Below, in pieces: positions 44,016-52,338 of a stretch of 64,000 bases of DNA. The position numbers were made by a program, and so were the translations under genes. Source of the stretch: Gemmatimonadota bacterium (GTDB lineage: Bacteria > Gemmatimonadota > Gemmatimonadetes > Gemmatimonadales > GWC2-71-9); assembly GCA_016704275.1 (NCBI GenBank), contig JADJAK010000001.1:496001-560000 (forward strand), written 5' to 3'. The stretch's first letter is position 1; each line of letters begins with the position of its first letter. The notes under the pieces were generated by a model. That model was not told where the DNA came from, made no database searches, and worked only from the letters and a program-made list of their open reading frames with translations.

Positions 44016-44033
44016 TTGTGACTATTTTCACAA
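44016..44033. promoter_or_regulatory. CRP-type palindromic operator upstream of atpA
   Basis: TTGTGA-CTATTT-TCACAA, a perfect 6-bp inverted repeat with 6-base spacer containing the CRP consensus TGTGA-N6-TCACA. It ends 46 bases before the atpA ATG. An FNR site (TTGAT-N4-ATCAA) fits less well. Confidence 0.7.
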
Positions 44034-44079
44034 GCTGTCTTCGGGACCCTGTATTTCCACCTCTTTGCGACTGAGTGCC

Positions 44080-45657
44080 ATGGCCACGGATTCGATGCTG
44101 CGCCCCGGCGAGCTGAAGGACATTCTCCTCAAGGAGATCGAGGCAGCTGACCTCGGCTCCATGGACGTGAACGATGTCGGTACCGTCCTCGAAGTGAAGG
44201 ACGGGGTCGCGCTGATCTACGGGCTCCGCCGGGCAATCGCCGGCGAGATGCTCGAGTTCACGGCGCGCGAGACCGGCGAGACGATCACCGGCCTGGTGCT
44301 CAACCTGGAACAGGATTCGGTCGGCGCCGCGATCATGGGCGACTACCTGAAGCTCAAGGAAGGCGACGAGGTGCGCTGCACCGGCCGCCTCCTCGACGTG
44401 CAGGTCGGTCCGGCCATCCTCGGTCGCGTCGTGGACGGCCTCGGCCGCCCGGTCGACGGCCTCGGCGCGATCGAGACGATCAATGCCCGACCGGTCGAGA
44501 TGATCGCCCCGGGCATCATCGTCCGGCAGCCGGTCACCGAGCCGATGCAGACGGGCATCAAGGCGATCGACGCCATGATCCCGATCGGCCGCGGCCAGCG
44601 CGAACTGATCATCGGCGACCGTGGCACCGGCAAGACCGCCATCGCGATCGACACGATCATCAACCAGAAGGGCACCGGCGTCGTCTGCGTCTACGTCGCC
44701 ATCGGGCAGAAGCGCTCGACGGTCGCGACGGTCGTGGAGAAGCTCAAGGAAGCCGGCGCGATGGAGTACACCGTCGTCGTCGTCGCCTCGGCCTCGGACC
44801 CGGCGCCGCTGCAGTTCATCGCCCCGTACGTCGGTTGCGCCATCGCCGAGTATTTCATGTACGAAGAGGGGAAGGCGACCCTCTGCGTGTACGACGACCT
44901 CTCCAAGCAGGCCGCCGCGTACCGGCAGATGTCGCTGATTCTCCGCCGTCCCCCGGGCCGCGAAGCGTATCCGGGCGACATCTTCTATCTCCACTCGCGC
45001 CTCCTCGAGCGCGCCGCGAAGATCAGCACCGATCCGGAGCTGACCAAGAACGACCCGCGCATCAAGGTGCCGGGCGGTTCGCTCACGGCGCTGCCGATCA
45101 TCGAGACGCAGGCCGGCGACGTCTCGGCCTACATCCCGACCAACGTGATCTCGATCACGGACGGGCAGATCTTCCTGCAGACCGACCTCTTCTACGCCAA
45201 CGTCCGTCCGGCCGTCGACGTCGGCATCTCGGTGTCGCGCGTCGGTGGCAATGCGCAGATCAAGGCGATGAAGCAGGTCGCCGGTCCGCTCCGCCTCTCG
45301 CTGGCGCAGTACCGTGAGCTCGAGGCGTTCGCGCAGTTCGGCTCCGACCTCGACGCCGCCACGCAGCGTCAGCTGGCGCGTGGCGCCCGCATGGTCGAGA
45401 TCCTCAAGCAGCCGCAGTACGCCCCGGTCCCGGTCGAAGAGCAGATCGTCGCGCTCTACGCGGTGACCAACGGCTTCCTCGACGGCGTCGATGTCAAGGC
45501 GATCCGGAAGTGGGAAGCGGACTTCCTCGCCTGGGCGCGCGTGTCGCGGCCGCAGGTGTTGCAGCTGGTGCGCGAGAAGAAGGCGCTCACCGACGAAGTC
45601 ACCGGCGAGCTGCGGGCGGCGATCGACGCGTTCACCCCGATGTTCGCGCCGGCCTGA
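44080..45657 (+). CDS. atpA: ATP synthase F1 subunit alpha
   Basis: 525 residues. Visible: VLEVKDGVALIYGL in the N-terminal beta barrel, GRVVDGLGRPVDG, the nucleotide-binding loop GDRGTGKTAIAIDTI, VYVAIGQKRSTVA and the alpha signature ISVSRVGGNAQIKAMK. ATG 44080 is taken; one at 44065 adds 5 residues. First gene of atpA-atpG-atpD-atpC. The subunits of the membrane sector and delta are not upstream, where a regulator and a Nudix gene sit instead. Confidence 0.97.
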   Translation: MATDSMLRPGELKDILLKEIEAADLGSMDVNDVGTVLEVKDGVALIYGLRRAIAGEMLEFTARETGETITGLVLNLEQDSVGAAIMGDYLKLKEGDEVRCTGRLLDVQVGPAILGRVVDGLGRPVDGLGAIETINARPVEMIAPGIIVRQPVTEPMQTGIKAIDAMIPIGRGQRELIIGDRGTGKTAIAIDTIINQKGTGVVCVYVAIGQKRSTVATVVEKLKEAGAMEYTVVVVASASDPAPLQFIAPYVGCAIAEYFMYEEGKATLCVYDDLSKQAAAYRQMSLILRRPPGREAYPGDIFYLHSRLLERAAKISTDPELTKNDPRIKVPGGSLTALPIIETQAGDVSAYIPTNVISITDGQIFLQTDLFYANVRPAVDVGISVSRVGGNAQIKAMKQVAGPLRLSLAQYRELEAFAQFGSDLDAATQRQLARGARMVEILKQPQYAPVPVEEQIVALYAVTNGFLDGVDVKAIRKWEADFLAWARVSRPQVLQLVREKKALTDEVTGELRAAIDAFTPMFAPA

Positions 45658-45658
45658 G

Positions 45659-46537
45659 ATGGCGACCAATCGCGCGCTCAAGGGACGGATTCGTTCCGTC
45701 ACCAACACGCGGAAGATCACGCGGACGATGGAGCTCGTCTCCACGTCCAAGCTGAAGCGCGCCCAGGACCGCGTGGTCGCCGCCCGGCCGTACGCCGAGG
45801 CGCTGCGCCAGGTCATTGCCGACCTGGTGACGCCGGAACTGGCGGAGCGCTTTCCGCTGCTGCGGAGTCCGCAGTCCCCGGCGAAGGGCGGGCCGTCGCG
45901 TGCGGTGATCATCCTCGTCACGTCGAATCGCGGGCTGGCGGGTGGCTTCAATGCCAACCTGATCAAGGAAGCCCGTCGTCGGATCGACGCGCTCGAGGCC
46001 GAGGGCTATCAGGTCGAGCTCGTCGGGGTCGGCAAGAAGGGTATCGGCTTCTTCAAGTATCTCGGCCGCGCCTTCCGGAGCGAGCGCCCCGACATCGGCG
46101 ACCGCCCGACGGCGGAGCATGCCGTCTCGCTGGTGCAGGACCTGATGGATGGCTTCGCCGACGGCAGCATCGGCGTCGTCGAACTGGTGCAGTCGCGCTT
46201 CATCTCGGTGCTGAACTCGCCGCCGGCCACCATCCGCATCCTGCCGATCACGCCGCCCGAGCAGCAGGCCGGTGGCGTGCGTCCGGACTACATCCTGTCG
46301 CCCGATCCCGAGACGCTGCTGGAGCAGGTGCTCCCGCTCTACGTCCGGAACATGATGTACCGCGGCCTGGTCGAGACCGTGGCCGCAGAGCATGCGGCGC
46401 GCCGCACCGCGATGAAGAACGCCACCGACAACGCCGGCGACCTCATCGATGCGCTGAAGCGGACGTACAACCGCCAGCGTCAGGCGCAGATCACGCAGGA
46501 AATCGCCGAGCTGGTCGGCGGCGCTGCCGCACTTTAA
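45659..46537 (+). CDS. atpG: ATP synthase F1 subunit gamma
   Basis: 292 residues forming the central rotor shaft. The N-terminal helix RIRSVTNTRKITRTMELVS and the C-terminal helix ending MKNATDNAGDLIDALKRTYN (then RQRQAQITQEI) are the paired coiled coils; TSNRGLAGGFNANL is the conserved inner stretch. Starts 1 base after the atpA stop. Its TAA lies in the first unit of a palindromic heptad array. Confidence 0.96.
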   Translation: MATNRALKGRIRSVTNTRKITRTMELVSTSKLKRAQDRVVAARPYAEALRQVIADLVTPELAERFPLLRSPQSPAKGGPSRAVIILVTSNRGLAGGFNANLIKEARRRIDALEAEGYQVELVGVGKKGIGFFKYLGRAFRSERPDIGDRPTAEHAVSLVQDLMDGFADGSIGVVELVQSRFISVLNSPPATIRILPITPPEQQAGGVRPDYILSPDPETLLEQVLPLYVRNMMYRGLVETVAAEHAARRTAMKNATDNAGDLIDALKRTYNRQRQAQITQEIAELVGGAAAL

Positions 46538-46570
46538 TCGATGATCGATCATCGATGATCGATCATCGAT
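46536..46570. repeat. Palindromic 7-bp array inside the ATP synthase operon
   Basis: Five units of NATCGAT with alternating first base (A, G, C, G, C) from 46536 to 46570. The first unit overlaps the atpG TAA. Because GATCGAT and CATCGAT alternate, the whole array is nearly self-complementary and can fold on itself. It ends just before a possible atpD ATG (46569) and 28 bases before the likelier one. Confidence 0.9.
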
Positions 46571-46598
46571 GACTGAACGCACAACGGAAGAGACGGAA

Positions 46599-48026
46599 AT
46601 GACCGCTACCGCCACCACGCCGACCACCGGCACCATCGTCCAGATCATCGGACCGGTGCTCGACATCGAGTTTCCGCCGGAGCAGTTGCCGGAGATCTAC
46701 AACGCGCTGACCGTCGAGGATTCGAGCGGGCCGGTGCCGGTGCGGCTGACCGCCGAGGTGCAGCAGCACATCGGTCGCAATCAGGTCCGCGCGGTCGCGA
46801 TGAGCTCCACCGACGGCGTGACGCGCGGCATGATCGCCGTCGACACCGGCTCGGCCGTGACGGTGCCGATCGGTGACGCCGCGCTCGGCCGGATCCTCAA
46901 CGTCCTCGGCGAGCCGGTGGACGGTGGCCCGGCGATCCCGGCCTCGGTCGAGCGGTGGGCGATCCACCGCCCGTCGCCGGCGTTCACGGCGCTGGAGCCG
47001 AAGACCGAGATCCTCGAGACCGGCATCAAGGTCATCGACCTGATCGCCCCGTTCGTGAAGGGCGGCAAGATCGGCCTCTTCGGCGGCGCCGGCGTCGGCA
47101 AGACGGTCGTCATTCAGGAGCTGATCAACAACGTCCAGAAGGGACACGGCGGCAAGTCGGTCTTCTGCGGCGTCGGTGAGCGCACCCGCGAAGGGAACGA
47201 CCTCTACCTCGAGTTCAAGGAAGCCGGCATTCTCGGTTCCGTGGCGCTGATGTACGGCCAGATGAACGAGCCGCCGGGCGCGCGTCTCCGCGTCGGCCTC
47301 TCGGGCCTCACGATCGCCGAGTACTTCCGCGACGTCGAAGGCCAGGACGTGCTGCTCTTCGTCGACAACATCTTCCGCTTCACGCAGGCCGGCGCCGAAG
47401 TGTCGGCCTTGCTCGGCCGCATGCCGTCGGCCGCCGGCTATCAGCCGACGCTGGCCACCGAGATGGGCGACTTGCAGGAGCGGATCACCTCGACCCGCAA
47501 CGGCTCGATCACCTCGGTGCAGGCCATCTACGTCCCGGCCGACGACCTCACGGACCCGGCGCCGGCGACGGCGTTCGCCCACCTCGACGCGACGACGGTG
47601 CTGTCGCGCGCCATCTCCGAGCTCGGAATTTACCCGGCCGTCGATCCGCTCGACTCGACGTCCCGCATCCTGGCGCCGCAGTTCATCGGCGAGCGCCACT
47701 ACAACGTCGCGATCGGCCTGCAGCCCACCCTGCAGCGGTACAAGGCGCTCCAGGACATCATCGCGATTCTCGGCATGGACGAGCTCTCGGAAGAGGACAA
47801 GCTGATCGTCGGCCGTGCACGCCGGCTCCAGCGCTTCCTGTCGCAGCCGTTCGCCGTCGCCGAGCAGTTCACCGGCCTCCCGGGCAAGTACGTCAAGCTG
47901 GAGGAGACGGTCGCCTCGTTCGAGCGCGTCCTCTCCGGTGAGTTCGACCACCTTCCCGAGCAGGCGTTCTACATGCAGGGCGGCATTGACGACGTGATCG
48001 CCAAGGCCAAGGAGCTGCAGGGCTGA
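46599..48026 (+). CDS. atpD: ATP synthase F1 subunit beta
   Basis: 475 residues, the catalytic subunit. Walker A is GGAGVGKTVV, the catalytic glutamate lies in GERTREGNDLY, and VLLFVDNIFRFTQAG and ALLGRMPSAAGYQP are conserved. The ATG at 46599 is preferred because GGAAGAG precedes it and the alternative at 46569 is formed by the heptad array with no ribosome site; that would add 10 residues. The atpC ATG overlaps the stop (TGATG). Confidence 0.97.
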   Translation: MTATATTPTTGTIVQIIGPVLDIEFPPEQLPEIYNALTVEDSSGPVPVRLTAEVQQHIGRNQVRAVAMSSTDGVTRGMIAVDTGSAVTVPIGDAALGRILNVLGEPVDGGPAIPASVERWAIHRPSPAFTALEPKTEILETGIKVIDLIAPFVKGGKIGLFGGAGVGKTVVIQELINNVQKGHGGKSVFCGVGERTREGNDLYLEFKEAGILGSVALMYGQMNEPPGARLRVGLSGLTIAEYFRDVEGQDVLLFVDNIFRFTQAGAEVSALLGRMPSAAGYQPTLATEMGDLQERITSTRNGSITSVQAIYVPADDLTDPAPATAFAHLDATTVLSRAISELGIYPAVDPLDSTSRILAPQFIGERHYNVAIGLQPTLQRYKALQDIIAILGMDELSEEDKLIVGRARRLQRFLSQPFAVAEQFTGLPGKYVKLEETVASFERVLSGEFDHLPEQAFYMQGGIDDVIAKAKELQG

Positions 48027-48283
48027 TGCGCGTCACCGTCATCTCCCCCGAGCGCGCGGTCTTCGATGGCCAGGCCGAGGCGGTCAGCGCCACGGCCTTC
48101 GACGGCGAGATCGGCATCCTGCCGAATCACGCGCCGCTGATGACCGTGCTCGGGACCGGCCCCCTCCGCATCCGCACCGCGGGCGGGGCCAGGACCTTCC
48201 ATGTGCAAGGCGGGTTCCTGCAGGTCGTCTCCAACACGGTCCGCATTCTCGCGGAACAGATTTCAGGAGATGCCGATGCGTAA
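48026..48283 (+). CDS. atpC: ATP synthase F1 subunit epsilon, short form
   Basis: 85 residues: only the N-terminal beta-sandwich domain (RVTVISPERAVFDGQAEAVS, DGEIGILPNHAPLMTVLGTG, FHVQGGFLQVVSN). Typical epsilon subunits have about 130-140 residues with a C-terminal two-helix domain that inhibits ATP hydrolysis. Here TAA comes right after ILAEQISGDADA, so that domain is absent. The next gene starts within the last codons. No frameshifted continuation of a helical domain is visible downstream. Confidence 0.93.
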   Translation: MRVTVISPERAVFDGQAEAVSATAFDGEIGILPNHAPLMTVLGTGPLRIRTAGGARTFHVQGGFLQVVSNTVRILAEQISGDADA

Positions 48284-48890
48284 CACGACCCTGCTGGTCC
48301 TTGCCACGCTCGCCTCGGCGCCGCTTGCGGCGCCGTCACTGCTTTCAGCCCAGTCCACCGGGACGCCGGTCTATGCCGCGCCGTATCGCGCCTTCGGCCA
48401 GAACGAGATCGGCCTCTCGCTCTCCGATCCGGGCAACGGCTTCGCGCTCGAGGGCTCGTACCGCACCGCCTTCAACCGCACCGTCGACATCGGCTTCCGC
48501 GGTGGTCTCGCCGACGGCGGGCGCGGCAACAACAGCGCCCTCCTCCTCGGTTCCGATCTCCGCGCGCGTGTGCTCGACCACAACCAGTCCTTCCCGCTCG
48601 ACGGCTCGTTCACGCTCGGCGTCGGCGTGGCCTCGGGCGACGGCTACACCGTCGGCTATCTGCCGCTCGGCTTCACGATGGGTCGGCGTGTCCTGATTGA
48701 GGGGTCGTCGGCGTCGTTGGTGCCGTACGTGCATCCGGTGCTGATGCCGAAGTTCGGCGACGGCAGCGGGACCGATTTCTCGATCGGCTTCGGGCTCGAC
48801 GCCAAGCTGAACAACCGCCTCGACGTCCGCTTCTCGGCGGCGCTGGGTGATCGTGACGGCATCGCCTTCACGGTCGCATGGGTGCGCTGA
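48276..48890 (+). CDS. Secreted outer-membrane barrel-like protein
   Basis: 204 residues. Signal peptide MRNTTLLVLATLASAPLAA with cleavage near SLLSAQ. The mature chain has alternating strands such as YRTAFNRTVDIGFRGG and SIGFGLDAKLNNRLDV and ends in WVR; several Asp/Gly/Asn turns mark a barrel. ATG 48276 has AGGAG 6 bases upstream and overlaps the end of atpC by 8 bases. Function unknown. Confidence 0.8.
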   Translation: MRNTTLLVLATLASAPLAAPSLLSAQSTGTPVYAAPYRAFGQNEIGLSLSDPGNGFALEGSYRTAFNRTVDIGFRGGLADGGRGNNSALLLGSDLRARVLDHNQSFPLDGSFTLGVGVASGDGYTVGYLPLGFTMGRRVLIEGSSASLVPYVHPVLMPKFGDGSGTDFSIGFGLDAKLNNRLDVRFSAALGDRDGIAFTVAWVR

Positions 48891-48922
48891 TCTCCCCCCT
48901 CGTCTCTTCGCGGAGTCGTCCG

Positions 48923-49534
48923 ATGCGGTCCATCACCACGCTTGCCATCCTGGCCACCATGGCCGCAGCTCCCCTCGCGGCGCAGGTGCGCGGCCTGCCG
49001 GTCGTGAACAACGGCGTCCCGACCGGCATCGGGCTGGCGGCGGATGTCGGCTTTGCCAATCAGGACTTCGGCAAGGCGACGACGTTCGGCGTCTCGGCGG
49101 CGGTCGGGCTCGGTTTCGTCGGGATCGGTGGCGCCGTGTCGCGCACCGAGCCGGACAATGGGCCGTCCGGCTATTCGCAGGCGGTCTCGGCGTCGCTCAA
49201 CATTCTGGGCGGTCCGCTGGTGCCGATTCGCGTCACGGTGCTGGCAGGCGTGGGGCAGTGGAAGGCCGGCTCGGAGACGGTGCGGCACATCCCGGTCTCG
49301 CTCGGCCTCTCGGCCACGATCCCGATCCCGGCGCTGTCGATCAAGCCGTGGATTGCGCCGCGCTTCGACCGGGTCAGCGTGTCGAACGGTGGCAGCGACA
49401 ACCGCTTCGGCATTGCGGGGGGGATCGAGTTGGCGATGCTCAACGGGCTCTCGTTGCGGGCGTCGTACGATCGCCTCTTCGTCAGCAATCTCAAGCCGGG
49501 GATCTTCTCCATCGGCGTCGGATTCGCGCCGTGA
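48923..49534 (+). CDS. Secreted outer-membrane barrel-like protein
   Basis: 203 residues. Signal peptide MRSITTLAILATMAAAPLAA, cleavage after AAQ. Strand-like repeats (GIGLAADVGFANQDFG, LSLRASYDRLFVSNLKPG) end in IFSIGVGFAP, a classical C-terminal aromatic strand pattern. ATG 48923 follows GGAG 8 bases upstream. It lies 32 bases after a similar protein and may have arisen by old duplication, although identity between the two is low. Confidence 0.8.
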   Translation: MRSITTLAILATMAAAPLAAQVRGLPVVNNGVPTGIGLAADVGFANQDFGKATTFGVSAAVGLGFVGIGGAVSRTEPDNGPSGYSQAVSASLNILGGPLVPIRVTVLAGVGQWKAGSETVRHIPVSLGLSATIPIPALSIKPWIAPRFDRVSVSNGGSDNRFGIAGGIELAMLNGLSLRASYDRLFVSNLKPGIFSIGVGFAP

Positions 49535-49547
49535 GCTGAGGCGTCCT

Positions 49548-50834
49548 TCAGCCGAGCAGCCGCACCAACATCGACGCACTTCGTTCCGCCGCGCCGCGCT
49601 CTCCCTCGAGCGCGGCGCGATTGCGTTTCCCATCGGCGGCGGTCGCGTCGGGATGGTCGAGCATCGCCTCCCAGCGCTGGAGCAGGGCGTCGATGGCGGA
49701 GTCGCGCGGCAACACGTCGATCTGCCCGGCCGCACGCAGCAACTCCACATCACGCGAACCACGGTCGGCCGGGCCGATCACGATGGCCCGGCCCCACGCG
49801 GCGGGCTCGAGCACGGAGTGAATGCCTGACGTGCCGAAGCCGCCGCCGACGTAGGCGATGCGGCCATTGGCGTAGAGCCGCGCGAGGATGCCGACGCGAT
49901 CGCCCACCACGATGGCCGGTGTGCTCCCCGGGGCGAGCTGGCCGAGCCGGACCGGGGCGGGCAGGCCGAGCCGTGCGGCATCGCCATCAATCCGGTCGAG
50001 GTGTTCCGCCGTGGGCTCGTGCGGAACCAGCACGAGGCGCGCGGCGGGATGCCGGGTGCGCAATTGCGCGAAGGCAGGCAACAGCACCGCCTCGTCGGCG
50101 GGCCAGGTACTGCCGGCGACCATGGTCTGCGCCGGGTCGGCGAGTCCGAGCAGCGGATCGTCGGGATCGACCGCGGCCACCACGGCGAGGACCGAATCGA
50201 TGCGCGGGTCACCGGTCACCTCGATGCACTCGCGGCGCGCGCCGAGGGCGGCCATGCGGCCACCGTCGGCGGCGGTGATTGCCCCCACGGCATCGAGCAC
50301 CTGGTAGCCACTCCGCGTCGCCTCGACGGCCGGCCACCGCAACCGACTGCTCACCGGGGACACCGTGGCGGCCACCATCGCGACCGGAATGCGCCGCGCC
50401 GCGGCCTGGGTCGCCAGCTCGGGCCAGAGGTCGAGCTTGGTGAAGACCAGCAGCGAGGGGCGGACGGCGTCGAGGGCAGCCCGCACGTCGCCGGCGAGGT
50501 CATAGGGGAGGTAGCTGGTGCCGTCGACCGCGAGCGAGGCCGCGAAGCGCTCCGCGGACGGTGAGAAGTGGGTGTACAGCAACTGCATGTCGGGGCGCCT
50601 CGCCCTCAGGGCCTCGAACACCGCCCTGGCCTGCAGCCCCTCGCCGACGGACGGGGCGTGGAACCAGGCGAGCGGGCGGGTGGCGTCGCGGTGGAGGCGT
50701 GCCCAGGCCGACAGCGCCGCGGGTGCCCCCCGGCGGCCTGCGTGGGCGCGCTGCTGGCGGTCATCCCGCAGGAGCATCGGGACGAGCGGGACGGCAGCGC
50801 GCACCAGGGCGCGGTAGAGCGGGGAGGTGGCCAC
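49548..50834 (-). CDS. waaA: Kdo transferase (3-deoxy-D-manno-octulosonic acid transferase)
   Basis: 428 residues, GT30 type, adding Kdo to lipid A. ARPLAWFHAPSVGEGLQA has the conserved SVGE motif with the catalytic glutamate; YTHFSPSAERFA, LLVFTKLDLWPEL and VAGSTWPADEAVLL follow, then GFGTSGIHSVLEPAAWG. GTG 50834 gives VATSPLYRALV; an ATG at 50930 would add 32 residues that overlap the divergent start. Presence implies an LPS outer membrane. Confidence 0.92.
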   Translation of the reverse strand: MATSPLYRALVRAAVPLVPMLLRDDRQQRAHAGRRGAPAALSAWARLHRDATRPLAWFHAPSVGEGLQARAVFEALRARRPDMQLLYTHFSPSAERFAASLAVDGTSYLPYDLAGDVRAALDAVRPSLLVFTKLDLWPELATQAAARRIPVAMVAATVSPVSSRLRWPAVEATRSGYQVLDAVGAITAADGGRMAALGARRECIEVTGDPRIDSVLAVVAAVDPDDPLLGLADPAQTMVAGSTWPADEAVLLPAFAQLRTRHPAARLVLVPHEPTAEHLDRIDGDAARLGLPAPVRLGQLAPGSTPAIVVGDRVGILARLYANGRIAYVGGGFGTSGIHSVLEPAAWGRAIVIGPADRGSRDVELLRAAGQIDVLPRDSAIDALLQRWEAMLDHPDATAADGKRNRAALEGERGAAERSASMLVRLLG

Positions 50835-50928
50835 GTCGGAACGATGCGGGGGAAGGGAAGGCGGGGCAAGCCGTCCTGGTTGTTTCGGGATTGAAACACC
50901 CCGGATGCCCCCCAGTGTAGCTTCAATC

Positions 50929-51654
50929 ATGGCTGCCTCGCGCTACGTCACGGATAGTCGCGCCCCGCGCTACTCGCTCCTCTTCGCATTGCCACTCCTG
51001 CTGGCATATGAGGGGCTGGCCTGGTTTCTGAGTGACCCGACGGCCGGTGGCGTCCGCAACGGCGCCGACGTGATCCTCAAGGGGCTCTTCGCCGCTGCGG
51101 GTGGGGCGCGCGGCGTCCTCGCCTTCGAGGTGGGGCTGGGGCTCCTCGGCGTCTGGCTGATCGGGCGTGACTGGCGCCGCCATCCTGGGCCCCTCCGCGC
51201 GTCCTACTTCGGCGGGATGCTGCTGGAGTCCTCGGTGCTGGCGGTGCTGGTGGGGCTGATCGTGGGCCGGGCCACGAACTCGCTGCTGCACATTCTCGCG
51301 ATCGGCCAGACCGGCGCGTCGATCGACCTGCCGACGCAGCTGATGATCTCCCTCGGCGCGGGGATCTACGAAGAACTCCTCTTTCGTGTGGTGCTGGTGG
51401 GGTCGCTGGCCTGGGCCGGGGCGCGCCTCTTCGGCTGGGCGCCGCGCACCGCGGGGATCGTCGCCGCGGTGGCGGGGGCCCTGCTCTTTTCGGCCTTTCA
51501 CTACATCGGCGCCTACGGCGATCCGCTCGAACTGCCGTCGTTCCTGTTCCGCTTCCTCGCCGGGCTGGTCTTCAGCGGCATCTACCTGCTCCGCGGCTTC
51601 GGCATCGCCGCGTGGACGCACGCGCTCTACGACGTCTTCGTCACCCTCGGCTGA
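50929..51654 (+). CDS. CPBP-family intramembrane metalloprotease (Abi/Rce1-like)
   Basis: 241 residues and about seven membrane segments. The conserved motifs are GIYEELLFRVVLVG (EExxxR), FSAFHYIGAYGDP and the last-helix THALYD. Such proteins are homologues of prenyl protease Rce1; bacterial roles are mostly unknown. ATG 50929 is preceded by CTTCAATC without a clear ribosome site. It is divergent from waaA. Confidence 0.88.
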   Translation: MAASRYVTDSRAPRYSLLFALPLLLAYEGLAWFLSDPTAGGVRNGADVILKGLFAAAGGARGVLAFEVGLGLLGVWLIGRDWRRHPGPLRASYFGGMLLESSVLAVLVGLIVGRATNSLLHILAIGQTGASIDLPTQLMISLGAGIYEELLFRVVLVGSLAWAGARLFGWAPRTAGIVAAVAGALLFSAFHYIGAYGDPLELPSFLFRFLAGLVFSGIYLLRGFGIAAWTHALYDVFVTLG

Positions 51655-51669
51655 CGCGCCATGCGCAGA

Positions 51670-52296
51670 CTACTTGCCGGCCTTCGCCGGCTTGGCCGTC
51701 TTCACGGTCACGACGCTGTCGAGCACATGACGGAAGGCCTCGATCGGATAGGCGCCTTCCATGATGCCCCCTTCGATGAAGAAGGTCGGCGTGCTTTTCG
51801 CACCCGCGCGGATCGCACCGGCGGCGTCGCTGCGCACGATGCGCGCGGCATCGGGGCTCGCGAGGCAGGCGTTCAGGGCGGGCCGCTGCAGGCCGAGTCC
51901 GCCGGCCAGCGAGAGGAAGAAGGCCGCGGGATCGGCGAGCTTCTCCCACTTCTCCTGTTGCGCGTAGAGGGCGTCGTGGGTCGGCCAGAACTTCCCCTGC
52001 TTCATGGCGCAGGTGGCGAAGATCGCGGCGGCCGCGGCGTTCTGGTGGATCTGCGTGAGCGGAAAGTGCACATAGACCCAGCGCACCTTGCCGGTCTTGA
52101 TGTACTCCTTCTCGATCGTCGGGAAGGTCTCGGTCGCGAAGCGCCGGCAGTACGGGCACTGCAGATCGGACATCTCGTAGACGGTCACCGGCGCCGTGGC
52201 GGACCCCTTGGCGCGGGGGGCAATCAGCGTGTCCTGCTGAGCGGCGGCGGCTGCCGGGGCGAGCAGAAGGAACAACGGGAGCAGGCGGCGCACCAT
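51670..52296 (-). CDS. Periplasmic DsbA-like thioredoxin-fold protein
   Basis: 208 residues. Signal peptide MVRRLLPLFLLLAPAAAAAQ. The active-site MSDLQCPYCRRFATETFP carries CPYC; the helical insert (QNAAAAAIFATCAMKQGKFW) and TPTFFIEGG with the cis-proline region complete a DsbA/DsbG-type domain. Probably oxidises or isomerises exported cysteines. It is divergent from the TPM-domain gene, with 42 bases between the starts. Confidence 0.9.
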   Translation of the reverse strand: MVRRLLPLFLLLAPAAAAAQQDTLIAPRAKGSATAPVTVYEMSDLQCPYCRRFATETFPTIEKEYIKTGKVRWVYVHFPLTQIHQNAAAAAIFATCAMKQGKFWPTHDALYAQQEKWEKLADPAAFFLSLAGGLGLQRPALNACLASPDAARIVRSDAAGAIRAGAKSTPTFFIEGGIMEGAYPIEAFRHVLDSVVTVKTAKPAKAGK

Positions 52297-52338
52297 GGCA
52301 GTTCCGGTCGGGTAGGTGAAGGCCGAGTATCTTTCGGC

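Noticed and set aside
43303..45966. 887-codon frame antisense to atpA and the AraC-type gene
   Set aside because: Same type of antisense shadow; atpA is unmistakable.
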